From Talpa occidentalis (Eukaryota; Chordata; Mammalia; Eulipotyphla; Talpidae), in NCBI RefSeq assembly GCF_014898055.3, contig NW_023601104.1, forward strand, positions 72,833,106 through 72,897,105: a stretch of DNA of 64,000 bases, written 5' to 3'. The position numbers were made by a program, and so were the translations under genes. This document shows positions 12,297 through 22,479 of this stretch, piece after piece (position 1 is the first letter of the stretch; each line of letters starts with the position of its first letter). Under the pieces are notes generated by a model. That model ran no database searches, was not told where the DNA came from, and worked only from the letters and a program-made list of their open reading frames with translations.

Positions 12297-12773
12297 CTTA
12301 TTTTTATTGAGAAATGATTGACATACATCACTGTGTAAGCTTAAGACACAACATGATGGTTTGATCTATCTATATTGTGAAATGATTATCTCAATAGACT
12401 CAGCCAACATCCTTTTTCTCATACAAATACAACAGAAAGAAAAGAAGAAAAAAAAAGGTAAAAAAATTTTTCCTCATGATGAAAACTCTTAGGATTTTCT
12501 CTCTTAACACCTTTCCTATATATGATACAGCAGAGTTAGCTACTTGCCATGTTTACATTACATCTCTAGTATCTATTTATCTCATAACTGGAAGTTTATA
12601 TCTTTTCACCACTTCTCCCTATTCCTTCTGCCTCATCCCCTGCCTCTGGTAACCACAAGTCTGATCTTCTTTTTCTAGATTCCACATTTGTTAGGTTACA
12701 CAGTATTTGTCTTTCTCTGTCTGAATTATTTCCCTTACCATAATACCTTCACGGTCCACCCAAGTTTCAGCAA
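12297..12773 (-). repeat. L1 3' region, reverse orientation
   Basis: The plus strand opens with 'tttttattgagaaatgattg' and passes 'cctgcctctggtaaccacaa' and 'tttgtctttctctgtctga', the classic inverted L1 3' end. Continues after the SINE at 13078. Confidence 0.8.
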
Positions 12774-12789
12774 GTGGTAAGATTTCTTT

Positions 12790-13077
12790 CTTTCTTTTTT
12801 TTTTTTAAAATTTATTTATTTATTTATTTATACAGGCACTGGGTACAGTCAGAAGTGCAGGAGGGTGAGAGAATTCACCAGAGCCAGAGCAGGGAGCAGA
12901 GCAGGCAGAAGGACCGAAGTACACTGCTGAGGGGAGCAGCGGGCGGCAGGAGAGGTCTGCGCGCCATGTGGGACCCTCCTCCAGTGGCCAGGGAGCAGCT
13001 GGGGATCGAACTGGTGCTGCAGAGGCTGCGGGCAGCTTCATAACCCAGCGCTCAACCGCTGCGCCACCGGGAGGCCC
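12790..13077 (-). repeat. tRNA-derived SINE, subfamily A1
   Basis: Minus-strand A1 copy with the diagnostic GAAGGACCGAAGTACAC and the extra linker around CCCTCCTCCAGTGGCCAGG before the box B complement. GTGGTAAGATTTCTTT occurs on both sides (from 12774 and from 13078), a perfect target-site duplication of at least 16 bp. It is inserted in the reverse L1. Confidence 0.93.
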
Positions 13078-13160
13078 GTGGTAAGATTTCTTTTCATGAC
13101 TATATAATGCTCCTGTGCATGTTTGTGTGTATGTGTGTGTGTGTGTACACACATATATAG
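13078..13160 (-). repeat. L1 3' region, reverse orientation (middle piece)
   Basis: Resumes the L1 after the SINE with 'cttttcatgactatataatg', followed by a short (GT)n at about 13126-13148 and 'acacacatatatagtaatgg', as in many inverted L1 copies. Confidence 0.7.
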
Positions 13161-13832
13161 TAATGGACTGCATGAAATTATGGTCAGTGACAGAATACAT
13201 ACATGCAATGGTGTCTCCAAATTTCATATAGCCTAGTGATGTCATAGTTATCATAATGTAACATTTTGTGTAATAACCTTATACATCTCATTGTTTACTG
13301 CATCTCTTCATAATCTCATTTTCCCTTGTGCTTGATTAACCTTGTGTTTTGTTCATCATTATCTCTAAGCATATAAAATTGACTGCTAATGTTGCTAGGA
13401 AGAGACCACGTCCAGTATTGACTTGGAAATGAAATTTAAAGTAATGAAGGACTATGAGAATGAGAAATGAGTGACAGATATAGCTTGCCAATCAGGTACA
13501 TCCTATTCCACTATAGCTATGATACCTGAAGATAAAGAACAAAGTGATGGAAGCTGTGGAAGACTGCTTCTTTGAAAGTGATGAGACTAACCAAAATTTG
13601 AGAAGGGCTTCTATTGGCTATGGGGAAACCTCTAATGGCTTGAACTGAAGAACAAACACAGAAGTGTATCCTTCTCAGCACTGTGAAGATCATAATCAAA
13701 GCAAAAATTTCAATTCCATTGTTGAGAGAAAAGACTGGACATGATTTTATAAAGTTCTTAGAATGATGAAATCACCTAATGATGTCATTCTTGGGATGTA
13801 TCCTGTTGCTAAGCAATGCATGACTGTAAGCC
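13161..13832. mobile_element. old cut-and-paste DNA transposon remnant
   Basis: The right end reads 'gatgaaatcacctaatgatg' then 'gttgctaagcaatgcatgac', the end of a known old mammalian DNA transposon (consensus-like 'cgttaagcgacgcatgactg'). A related inverted motif appears near 13231 ('agcctagtgatgtcatag'). Reverse L1 sequence lies on both sides, so the element appears to sit inside the L1. I am not certain of the family name. Confidence 0.55.
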
Positions 13833-14090
13833 ACTGCTCTGTTAACCACTCACCCTGAATGGACAGTGAGGTTGTTTCCATGTCTTGTCTATTGCAAATG
13901 ATGCTGCTATGAACATGGAGGTGCAGATATTCTTTCAAGTTAGTGTTTTGATTTTTTTTGGCTATATTCTGAAAAGAGAAATTGCTGGATCATATGGTAG
14001 ATCTACTTCAAAAAGTGAGAATCTTCCATACTGTTTTCCAGATTGGCTGCACCAATTTACATGTGCATCAACAGTAGGGAACAAAAGAAT
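13833..14090 (-). repeat. L1 ORF2 end, reverse orientation
   Basis: Inverted ORF2 landmarks 'gaggttgtttccatgtcttg', 'caaatgatgctgctatgaac', 'attgctggatcatatggtag' and 'ccatactgttttccagattg' continue the L1 of 12.3-13.2 kb. Confidence 0.8.
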
Positions 14091-14124
14091 CATAAATCTT
14101 TAATGACATTCTAATTGTTTCATA

Positions 14125-14345
14125 GGATACATTCATGAAATTGGAATCAACAGGACAAAGTGTCCTAACACTTTTCAGTCTCTTGGTATATAATTCAAAA
14201 TTGTTTTGCAGAACCACTGTAAAATTATATTCTAATCAGCAATTCAAACAAGTATAATATGTCTTACTACATCCTTACCAGCATGGGGGCTCCTCTTAAA
14301 AAACAAAAACAAAAACTTGCCTATTTGAAAATTGCAGTGAACAAA
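14125..14345 (-). repeat. second old L1M fragment, reverse orientation
   Basis: 'aattgttttgcagaaccact' and 'actacatccttaccagcatg' resemble an inverted L1M ORF2 end of an older subfamily than its neighbour. Confidence 0.45.
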
Positions 14346-14649
14346 ATTTTTTGTTCTTCCCAGCATCCCTTTGGGGAACATTCCTTCTGTTATCCTATCA
14401 TCATTCCAATGAGTCCCTAGAAGTATAAATAGTAATGACACATATGTTCTATAATTTCATGTGATAATACCATATATTGCTTAAATTGACTTTACATTAT
14501 AAAAAAGAAAGCTCCCATAATTCATCTTATTTATTTTAGAAAACATCTTTTACCATTTGCAAACATATTACTCTTCTAGAATAATCCAGACTTCATTGGG
14601 TCAAGCTTCCCTTTTGGTAATAGAAAGCTCCCCAAATGTTTATTTTCTT

Positions 14650-14908
14650 TTTAAAGATTATTTATGCATACAAGAACTGGGGTATAGCCCAGAGGTGTTG
14701 GGGGTGAGAGGCTTCACCAGAGAGAGTGGGAAGCAGAACAGGTGGATCTACTGAAATATACTGCTGAGGGGAGCAGTGGGCAAGGCAGGAGAGGTCTGCT
14801 GTGCCATGTGGGTTGCTCCCTGGCTGGCTGGGGATTGAACTCATGCTGCTATGGCTGCGGATAGCTTTATAGGTTGCTTCTTAATCCCTTGCACCACCAG
14901 GGAGGCCC
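14650..14908 (-). repeat. tRNA-derived SINE, subfamily B
   Basis: Minus-strand B type with 'caagaactggggtatagccc' and a head complement GCACCACCAGGGAGGCCC. TATTTTCTTT occurs on both sides as a weak target-site duplication. Confidence 0.88.
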
Positions 14909-15479
14909 CTCAACCTATATTTTCTTTGTGGATTTTTAACTCTACATGGTGTCAGCCTCACTGTATCCTATGCAAATGATGATATTTATAACCCAGTGTG
15001 TGATACTTCCTGGAAGGAAGCATGTGGAAAGCAAGATATAGGGAAGCATGTGTTGAAAAATATTGTATGATCCCACCAAAAAATGCTCAAGACAGAAACA
15101 GAGTGCTTAGAATGAAGCTTAGAACAAGCAGCAGGAGGACTGTGCTTTTCAAGGCTTCAGATATAGTTTACTTTTTAACAAAGCAGGTTCTGACAAAAAA
15201 GGACACATTGATTTTCACTGTCCAACTTTGATTGAGGAAAGAGGCAGAGATGAAATAGGAAGGGGAAAAAAACCAGAAAACTTTGGGCAATTAGGATGAA
15301 GAAACTATATGTGCTGAAGCCTGGACTCAGGGATTCAGGATCAAGAAAGATCTAGTTAAGACCTGCATCTCATGCTGGATGAGGATAGGCTCCAGCTAAG
15401 AGGCACCTATAATTTACTGGTCCACATATTGCTCTAAGAGTCAGCAGTGCACCAGTGTTCGTTTTGTTCGTTTTCCCAA
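14909..15479. other. unique stretch, nothing recognised
   Basis: No supported gene. A 69-codon frame at 15022-15231 has no features. Confidence 0.4.
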
Positions 15480-15674
15480 CAGCAGCTGGGAAAAGCAGTC
15501 AATCTCAAATGAGGAGGAACACACTTCTTTTCAGTCCATCATTGGAAAATGTAAAAAAGTTTTTAAAGGATGTCTTGAAATATATATTGCTAATGCCTCA
15601 GAGCAGAAGTATGCAATTCTTGTCCCCAAATAGCTGTAAATTTCAATTTTTGTACCTTACATGTTTGTCAGAAG
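15480..15674 (+). repeat. 195-bp direct repeat, copy A
   Basis: Starts CAGCAGCTGGGAAAAGCAG and ends ATGTTTGTCAGAAG. By my base-by-base reading it is identical over 195 bases to 17266-17460. The flanks of the two copies do not match beyond the ends. It lies within an 82-codon open frame (15455-15703) without recognisable domains, so I do not call a gene. Confidence 0.97.
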
Positions 15675-16539
15675 TTAAATACCCAACATGGTTGTTTTAC
15701 TAAAGAGTTATGATGTTATGGGGGGGGGGAAACACTTCAGTTTGGAAGGGAGTACTTAAATCTCTGCTAGCCATTCCTGAAAAAAACTTATTCTTAACTC
15801 AAAGCTCCAAGGCTTCCCTTCAGCAGCTCCTGGAATCGTTCACATCGAGCTGGATGCAAACAGCCAGTCTCTGTAGGGTTTGCCTGGCAAACATTACAGA
15901 GTAGTTGCTTCTGAGTCACCCCTGGGAAGAGATGCTGAAGGGGAAAGGAAAAGGCATAAACTAAGAATTATAGGCTAAGCAAAACACCCTCAATTCACTT
16001 CTTGTTTTAGTAAAAGTTAAAAGTGCACTCCTTAACCACCACAATAACGAGCTGTCCCAGATCTTAAGCTATTGTCTCTCACTCCTAACCCACCCTTCTA
16101 TATATTTTGTGATACTGGAGCCAGTATTCTTCAAAAAACACTTCTGCTTTGCCAGATGGTTCTCCATTAGGTCCTCCAGGAGGGAGTACTATAGGGAGAC
16201 TGTGATGCTGGAGTAGGCAGAAGGGACTTACTCCTTCTTATTTACTTCCTGCTGGTTTCTTGTTCATTTCAGGGTCATCCCAATGGGCACCTTCCAGGGG
16301 CTTCTTTCTGTAGTGATTACCTCTGTAATAACCTAGAATGTCTTATTGTTCTTTCAGATGCCTCATAGCTGCTTTTTTATCATGTTAATAATTTTTATAG
16401 TAATTTTTTTCTGTCCTGGTAACTGGTGTGGGTTCTGATTTCTGATTGACCCATCAACACAAATAGGCCTGTATACTCAGTCAGACAAGTGGTCAGGGAT
16501 GATGTGGGGCTCTCTTTCATTCATAGGATGTATTGGCTT
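15675..16539. other. unique stretch between the direct repeats
   Basis: Contains a short G-run at about 15720-15729 and no supported gene or named repeat. Confidence 0.4.
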
Positions 16540-16665
16540 GTCTGTCAGTCACTAAATATTTTCTTTCTTTATATGCCTAACATCGAACTATACTGTGGGG
16601 ACATAATGATGATGAGACACAATCATGGCCCTTATGAAGTCACTGTTGAGTAGTGACAAAGGTGA
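16540..16665 (-). repeat. L2-like relic
   Basis: 'ctaaatattttctttcttta', 'gtggggacataatgatgatg' and 'aatcatggcccttatgaag' follow the order of an inverted L2 3' end. Confidence 0.4.
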
Positions 16666-16773
16666 TGCCCATGGCAGAGAGAGCAGCAAAGGTAATAGGT
16701 TTTGCCTGAGTTTCTTGCTGGATACAGTATTTTTAATCCTTTAGCTATAAAGTTGAATGTCATACTGTTTATC

Positions 16774-16822
<49 letters not shown>
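16774..16822 (+). repeat. (ATCT)n microsatellite
   Basis: About 12 uninterrupted ATCT units, a length likely to vary between individuals. Confidence 0.97.
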
Positions 16823-16879
16823 ACTTATTTATCTGAATACAATTTTTTACCATCTTCCCCACTAGTTTGGTAGAGTGGG

Positions 16880-17105
16880 TGGTTAAGACCCCAGGCTCCA
16901 AGACACAGACGCAGTGTTTCTGCTTCACTTATTGTATGTCTAAGGACACATTGCTTACCCACCCTGTGTCTTGATTTCCTCATCTATAAAATGTGGAGAA
17001 TATTAATATCTACTATGTTTTAGGCTAATGTGATGATGTTTATCATGTGTCTAGTCTAGTACTTATTACCTGGTAAATATACAATCAACATTGCCCTTTC
17101 TTAAG
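16880..17105 (+). repeat. MIR SINE relic
   Basis: 'gtcttgatttcctcatctat', 'aaaatgtggagaatattaat' and 'gtacttattacctggtaaat' match the MIR core and 3' part in order, with many substitutions. Confidence 0.65.
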
Positions 17106-17265
17106 GCATTTTTTGGACTGAAATAAGACAGAAATGCCAAAACCAGAGGCGCTTGCAGTAGGAGGTCAGAACTGAGCAGGGTGAGGAGTTAGGAGCTGGG
17201 ATATGCCTGTTGGTCACAATGTGCTCTAACAAATGAAATTAAGAGCCTTGGGGTGTGAACTCAAC

Positions 17266-17460
17266 CAGCAGCTGGGAAAAGCAGTCAATCTCAAATGAGG
17301 AGGAACACACTTCTTTTCAGTCCATCATTGGAAAATGTAAAAAAGTTTTTAAAGGATGTCTTGAAATATATATTGCTAATGCCTCAGAGCAGAAGTATGC
17401 AATTCTTGTCCCCAAATAGCTGTAAATTTCAATTTTTGTACCTTACATGTTTGTCAGAAG
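17266..17460 (+). repeat. 195-bp direct repeat, copy B
   Basis: Identical to 15480-15674 and in the same orientation, offset by 1,786 bp. Preceded by GTGTGAACTCAAC and followed by GGATTTTATGAG, which differ from the flanks of copy A. I see no poly(A) tail and no target-site duplication, so this does not look like L1-mediated retrotransposition. Confidence 0.97.
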
Positions 17461-17908
17461 GGATTTTATGAGTCCATTTCCTTACTCTGCAGAGTCTTCA
17501 ATCAGGGTTCTTTGAAATTCAGCACTCGGCCAGTCTTATTGCCATCTTTCATCAAGTGCCCTCTAGAGCACTTGGCAAACTCTTGATGTTCAATTCTTAT
17601 GGTATCTTGTGTTGTTGAATCACCCTCATTTTCCAAACAGTAAATGGAGGGTAAGTGACTCCTCCAGCGTTATGTGGGAAATAGGTCTCAAGAATTGCTA
17701 TAGCTATATAGCTCTGGGCTTCTCTGCAGATTACTTGGCCTGGATGGACATCAAGAAGAGTCCCATGAGTTATATGTATATATGGAAACAGCGTGTTGGT
17801 GATGGAGGATACAGTTGAATAGCTGAAGGCTGAGGAGAAAGAAAATAAAATCTAATTCTCATACCTTAACAATAGCGTGGATAAAGAGAAAGGGAATTTG
17901 CTTTCACC
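17461..17908. other. unique stretch
   Basis: A 69-codon open frame at 17609-17818 has no recognisable feature. No repeat identified. Confidence 0.4.
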
Positions 17909-18093
17909 CAGTGGTCCTAGAGTGTGGTCTCTGCATCGGCAGCATTTGGGGACCTGCTTTAAATGCACATTCCTGAGAGTCTCACCCTAGACCACTAATA
18001 TAGAGACTGGGGGTGGGGATCTGTCTTTTAACAAGCCTTTCAGGGCATTCTTCCAGGGGATTCTGATCCACAATAAGGTTTGAGAACCATGTG
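17909..18093 (+). mobile_element. MER5A-like hAT-Charlie element
   Basis: Runs from CAGTGGTCCTAGAGTGTGG to TTTGAGAACCATGTG, near-complete with inverted ends. The interior 'gactgggggtggggatctg' and 'tttaacaagcctttcaggg' is typical of MER5A. Length is close to the usual 189 bp. Non-coding. Confidence 0.85.
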
Positions 18094-18667
18094 CTAGCAT
18101 ATGCATCGCCTTTAAAATCAAATCTACAAAGTAACAGGAAGGGATTTGGTGGGTGAACTGGCATTAAAGTGATGTGAGGGAAAATATCAAGGCTTCCTTC
18201 CAGGAAAGGATAAAAGAGAAACATTGGAAAAACTCACTCTCATTTTCCTTAATAGACCTGTGGAAAATAGAGGTGAAAGAAACCTTCACAGCTATGGAAT
18301 TCCACTCCTTATTTTATTTCAAGGTGGAGCCAGAACCTTTGACCTGCTTTGCAGAGCTGTTAGAAGGTTCTCTGTCTCCCCTTCCCTTTCCAATCCATCT
18401 CAGCATTACCTCCACCTGGTTTATTTTCATATTCTCCTGGTGTTGCTCTTTCCTTCAAACTTGCCCTTGCCTTACATAGATAGTCCTGCTATCACTCCCT
18501 TTAAACCAAGACCTTCCAAATTTCCTGTAGAAGCACATTTATTTCCTTCTTTTGTGCCAGGCATTCCCAAGTTCCACAACCTGATTCCTCTCTTTCTTTT
18601 CCTTATATCCTCTACAACCTTAACTAGGCTTGCTCTAACAGGGATGCCCCTTTCTTTTCTTCTAAAA
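18094..18667. other. pyrimidine-rich unique stretch
   Basis: Includes open frames of 149 and 101 codons (18224-18673 and 18174-18479) in overlapping frames, explained by stop-poor pyrimidine-rich sequence. It may include an L2-like relic near 18400-18650. No gene called. Confidence 0.4.
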
Positions 18668-18832
18668 CAGTGATCACTAAACTTTTTCTATGAAGGACAA
18701 GGTAGTAAATATTTTAGGCTTGGTGAGTCATATGGTTTCTGTCACAGCTGCTCAACTCTACAAACAGTACAAAGCAGCCATAGAAACTATGTACATGAAC
18801 AAACATGACTGCTTTCCAATGAAAACTTATTT
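18668..18832 (+). mobile_element. hAT-Charlie element, left arm
   Basis: Begins CAGTGATCACTAAACTTTTTC and passes 'agtaaatattttaggcttgg' and 'ctgtcacagctgctcaactc', the MER33/MER58-like family in forward orientation. Split by a SINE after GAAAACTTATTT (18821-18832). It continues at 19137-19166 and, after an L1, at 22329-22370. Confidence 0.8.
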
Positions 18833-19136
18833 GGGCCTCCCCGGTGGTGCAGCGATTGAGTGCTGGGTTGCGAAGCTGCCCGCAGCCTCTGCAGTGCCGA
18901 TTCGATCCCCAGGGTCCCACATGGGGAGCAGACCTCTCCTGCCTCCCGCTGCTCCCCTCAGCAGTGTATTTCGTCAGTCTGCCTGCTCTGCTCCCCACTC
19001 TGGCTCTGCTGAATTCTCTCACCCTCCCGTGCTTCTGACTGTACCCAGTGCTTGTATAAATAAACAAACAAACAAACAAACAAATAAATAAATAAATAAA
19101 GCTTTAAAAAAAAAGGAGTTAAATATTTAAAAAAAA
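18833..19136 (+). repeat. tRNA-derived SINE, subfamily A2, with extra 3' sequence
   Basis: Forward copy starting GGGCCTCCCCGGTGGTGCAG, box B at CGATTCGATCCCC, tail (AAAC)n(AAAT)n then GCTTTAAAAAAAAA. It goes on with GGAGTTAAATATTT and a second A-run, a small apparent 3' transduction or tail rearrangement. GAAAACTTATTT at 18821-18832 and 19137-19148 is a perfect 12-bp target-site duplication. Confidence 0.93.
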
Positions 19137-19166
19137 GAAAACTTATTTAGAAAAACAGGTGGCAGT
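19137..19166 (+). mobile_element. hAT-Charlie element, middle piece
   Basis: GAAAACTTATTTAGAAAAAC then AGGTGGCAG continue the family consensus '...aaaactttatttacaaaaac aggcgg...'. L1 sequence begins directly after. Confidence 0.65.
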
Positions 19167-19371
19167 GATAAAGAAATGCTTAACAAAGTAGGAATAAAAG
19201 TGACCGTTTTTAGTTGATAAAGATCATCTACAAAATACTGACCACTAATAACATACTTAATGGTGAATGATTGTATGAATACTTTCCCTTTAATATCAAT
19301 ACTAGAAGTAGGATGATGCTCTAACCTTCTATTCAATATTGCACTAAAGTCTCCAGCCAGAACAATACTCA
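19167..19371 (+). repeat. old L1 ORF2, first segment
   Basis: 'taacatacttaatggtgaat', 'ctattcaatattgcactaaa' and 'gtctccagccagaacaatac' correspond to L1 reverse-transcriptase-domain sequence, with frame breaks. It is interrupted at 19372 by a younger L1 3' end and continues at 19774. Confidence 0.75.
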
Positions 19372-19773
19372 TATACCATGGAATATTACTCAGCATTCAA
19401 AAAAGATAAACACATGCAATTTGCAGCAACATGGATGGCGCTGGAAGGGATCATGCTCAGCGAAATAAGCCAGAAAGAAAAAGAAAAATACCGGATGGTC
19501 TCACTCATAGCAGGAATCTAGAAAACTTAAATAAGGGACCAGGAAAATGAATAACTATAAGAAAGTGAAAATCAAAATCAACAACAAACTATGAACCAGA
19601 GACATTTTTTGGGGGGTGAGGGGCGGGAGGGGAGGGATTGGAGTCAGAATGGGGGGGTTGCAATTGTATGGGGAATATAAAAATAAAATTTATTATTTTA
19701 AAAAAAAACTACACAACATTTGTTTCACTTCATTAAAAAAATAAAAAATAAAAGTTTTCACAATTAAAAAAAA
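19372..19773 (+). mobile_element. 5'-truncated young L1 with 3' transduction
   Basis: Starts in the end of ORF2 ('ataccatggaatattactca', 'gcaacatggatggcgctgg'), passes the L1 3' UTR with a G-rich polypurine tract at about 19612-19665, and reaches a first A-run at 19700-19708. A further 57 or so bases (19709-19765, with AATAAA-like ATAAAAAATAAAAG) precede a second A-run at 19766-19774. AGAACAATACTCA at 19359-19371 and 19774-19786 is a perfect 13-bp target-site duplication. Confidence 0.85.
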
Positions 19774-20396
19774 AGAACAATACTCAATAAAAATAAGTTA
19801 AAAGGCATCCATATTGAAAAGGAAAAAAAAATCTATTTCATTTATAAATGACTATATTGTAAAAAGACATGATATTTACATATCTATATTAAAGAATATA
19901 CTAAAAAATTCATGATTAACAATTAGAATTAACAAATGAGTTTACCAAGGTTATAGTCTAAAAGATTAATATATAAAAATAAATTACATTGCTGTATACT
20001 TGCAATGATATACTAAACACATTTTCACTTACAATAATATAATAAAAGAATAAAATACTTATAAAGAAATATAAGAGAATATGTGAAAGGAAATATAAAA
20101 AAAATGTAAGATGTGTATATTAAAAACTACAAAATTCTGTTAAAAATTTAAGGTCTATCTAAACAAATGCAAAGTCTTTTCATGTTAATGGATTGAAAGA
20201 TTTAATATTGTTAAGATGGCAGCATTCCTCAAACTGATCAACAGAGTTAAAGTAATCTGTCAAAACTCAGTTGAATTTTTTTTTTTTTTTTTTGCAGAAA
20301 TTGATGGGCTGCTTAAAACTCATATGGAAATGTAAGGGAGCCAGAAGTATCAAAACAATCCTGAGGAAAAACAGCTAAGTTAAGGATCGCACACTT
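19774..20396 (+). repeat. old L1 ORF2, second segment
   Basis: 'aaaaggcatccatattgaaa', 'agaataaaatacttataaag', 'ttcatgttaatggattgaaa' and 'atggaaatgtaagggagcc' follow ORF2 order. A 16-T or longer run sits near 20278-20294. The frame is destroyed. Confidence 0.8.
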
Positions 20397-20660
20397 TTTT
20401 TTTTAAACATTTATTTATTTATTTATACAAGCACTGGGTACAGTCAGAAGCACGGGAGGGTGAGAGAATTCATCAGAGCCAGAGCGGGGAACAGAACAGG
20501 CAGACTGACAAAGTACACTGCTGAGGGGAGCAGCGGGAGGCAGGAGAGGTCTGCGTGCCATGTGGGACCCTCGCCAGCAGCTGGGGATTGAACCGGCGCT
20601 GCAGAGGCTGCGGGCAGCTTCGCAACCCAGCGCACAAGTGCTGAGCCACCGGGGAGGCCC
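20397..20660 (-). repeat. tRNA-derived SINE, subfamily A2
   Basis: Minus-strand copy with CAGACTGACAAAGTACAC. AGGATCGCACACTT (from 20383) and AGGATGTCACACTT (from 20661) are the target-site duplication with two mismatches. It is inserted in old L1 ORF2. Confidence 0.92.
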
Positions 20661-21230
20661 AGGATGTCACACTTTCTGATTTCAAAACTTAATGCAAAGT
20701 TGAAAGTAATGAGGACAATGTCTCTGTATAAGCATGGATACATGGGTCAATGGAAAAGATTTGAGAATCCAGAAATAAAATGATGTGTCTTTGGTCAACT
20801 ATTCTTTTTTTTTTTTTTTTCTATAAATGTCCCAAGACCATTTAATAGGGAAAGAAGAGTCTTTTAAGCAAGTGGTGCTGGAATAACTAAATTAACCATG
20901 TGCAAAAAAATTGAAGCTGGATCCTTATCTCACATCATATATGAAAATTAACTCAAAATGGATCAATGAACCAAATGTAAGAATTAAAAATACAAAATTC
21001 TTAGAAGAAATAGTGTTAAATCTGCACAACCTCAGAGATGGCAGTGGATTTTAGATATGACACTGAGAGTAACAAAGGAAAAATAAATATGCTGCATCAA
21101 AATGAAAAGTTCATGTTTCAAATGATACCATCGAGAAAGCAACAAGAAAATTTGCTGAATGGGAGAAAATACTTGCAAATCAAGTATCTGATAAGGGACT
21201 TGTGTCTGGAATATATAAAGAACACTTACA
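20661..21230 (+). repeat. old L1 ORF2, third segment
   Basis: 'aaaacttaatgcaaagttg', 'acatgggtcaatggaaaaga', 'aactcaaaatggatcaatg' and 'atctgataagggacttgtgt' follow ORF2 order. A T-run at about 20806-20820 is a later expansion. Non-functional. Confidence 0.85.
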
Positions 21231-21467
21231 GCTGTGAAGCTGTCCGCAGCCTCTGTAGTGCCAGTTCGATCCCCGCTGGCCGCGGAGCAACACACATGGC
21301 GCGGGCAGACCTCTCCTGTCTCGCCCACTGTCCTCCCCTGAGCAGTGTATTTCATCAGTCTGCCTGTTCTGTTACCCGCTCTGTCTCTGGTGAATCCTCT
21401 CACCCTCCTGCGCATCTGGCCTGTACCCTGGTTCTTGTATAAATAAATCAATCTTAAAAAAAAAAAA
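21231..21467 (+). repeat. tRNA-derived SINE, 5'-truncated
   Basis: Begins at GCTGTGAAGCTGTCCGCAG, so about 50 bases of tRNA-like head, including box A, are absent. Box B (CAGTTCGATCCCC) remains. AACACTTACA before it and AACATTTACA after the A-tail form the target-site duplication (one mismatch), so truncation happened at insertion. Sits in old L1 ORF2. Confidence 0.9.
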
Positions 21468-22328
21468 AAGAACATTTACAACTCAACAACCAAAAGGCAA
21501 GTAGCCAAAAGAATTTGACAAACATTTCTTCAAAGCAGATACCCAAATAACTAGTAAGCACATGAAAAAATGATCAACATCATTAGCCATTAGAGAAATG
21601 CAAATTGAAATCACAGTGACATTTCACTTTACATTCACTAGGAGGGCTAGAATAAAAAGTTAGATAACAAATATTGCTGAGGATTTGGAGAAATCAGAAT
21701 TCTCATTGATGGCTGGCAGAAAAGTTAAACAATGTAGTCATTTTGGAAGGTAGTTCCTCATATAATTTAGTTACACATGACCCAGCTATTCTACTCCTAG
21801 TTATATACTCAAGAGAAGTGAGAACATATATCTACACAAGTGTGTAGACAAAATTGTGTACAAATGTTCATAGCAGCATTATTCATAATAGACAATATGT
21901 GGGAAGAGCCAAACATCTGTTGACTGCTGAATGGATAAGCAAAAGGAGGCATATCTACATAATAGCATATTATTTGGCCATAAAAAGCAATGGAGTACTG
22001 ATACATGCTATAACATGGATGGATATTGAAAATATTATGTTAAGTGAAAGAAGCCAGTCATAGAAGGCTGCATAATATCTGACTCCATTTACATTCAATT
22101 TCCATACTAGGCAAGTGCATAGAAATGGAAAGTAGATGAGTGGTTGCTTAGTAAGAGGTGGGAGTGGGGACTTGTGGGGGAGTAGACTGAAGATCAACCA
22201 CTATTGGGATTTCTTTTATGCAAGATGAAAATATTCTAAAGTTAAATTGTGGTGATGCTTGCACAACTTTATGAATATACTTAAAAATATTGGATGATAG
22301 CCTTTTGCTATTCAGTACTCTTTATTAG
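21468..22328 (+). repeat. old L1, ORF2 end and 3' UTR
   Basis: 'acatgaaaaaatgatcaaca', 'gacccagctattctactcct', 'tgaatggataagcaaaagg' and 'acatggatggatattgaaa' lead into a 3' UTR with 'agatgagtggttgcttagta'. With the three upstream segments this makes about 2.3 kb of one 5'-truncated L1 spread over 3.2 kb. Confidence 0.85.
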
Positions 22329-22370
22329 CAGGCTAGATTTGGCCAAAAAGGTCATAATTTGCTGACCTTG
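22329..22370 (+). mobile_element. hAT-Charlie element, right arm
   Basis: CAGGCTAGATTTGGCCAAAA then AGGTCATAATTTGCTGACC matches the terminal part of the same hAT family as 18668-18832. The L1 at 19167-22328 therefore interrupts a single transposon. Confidence 0.65.
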
Positions 22371-22479
22371 CTATTAACTTATCCAAATTCTGTCCATCAT
22401 AGATGACTCAAAGTTTTTTTAAAAATAAGTCTCTCAAGGTTATGATTTTGAATACTCTGTTGTATACTCTTAATTGTTC

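Noticed and set aside
18224..18673. 149-codon plus frame
   Set aside because: Pyrimidine-rich low-complexity sequence that runs into a hAT element. No recognisable domain.
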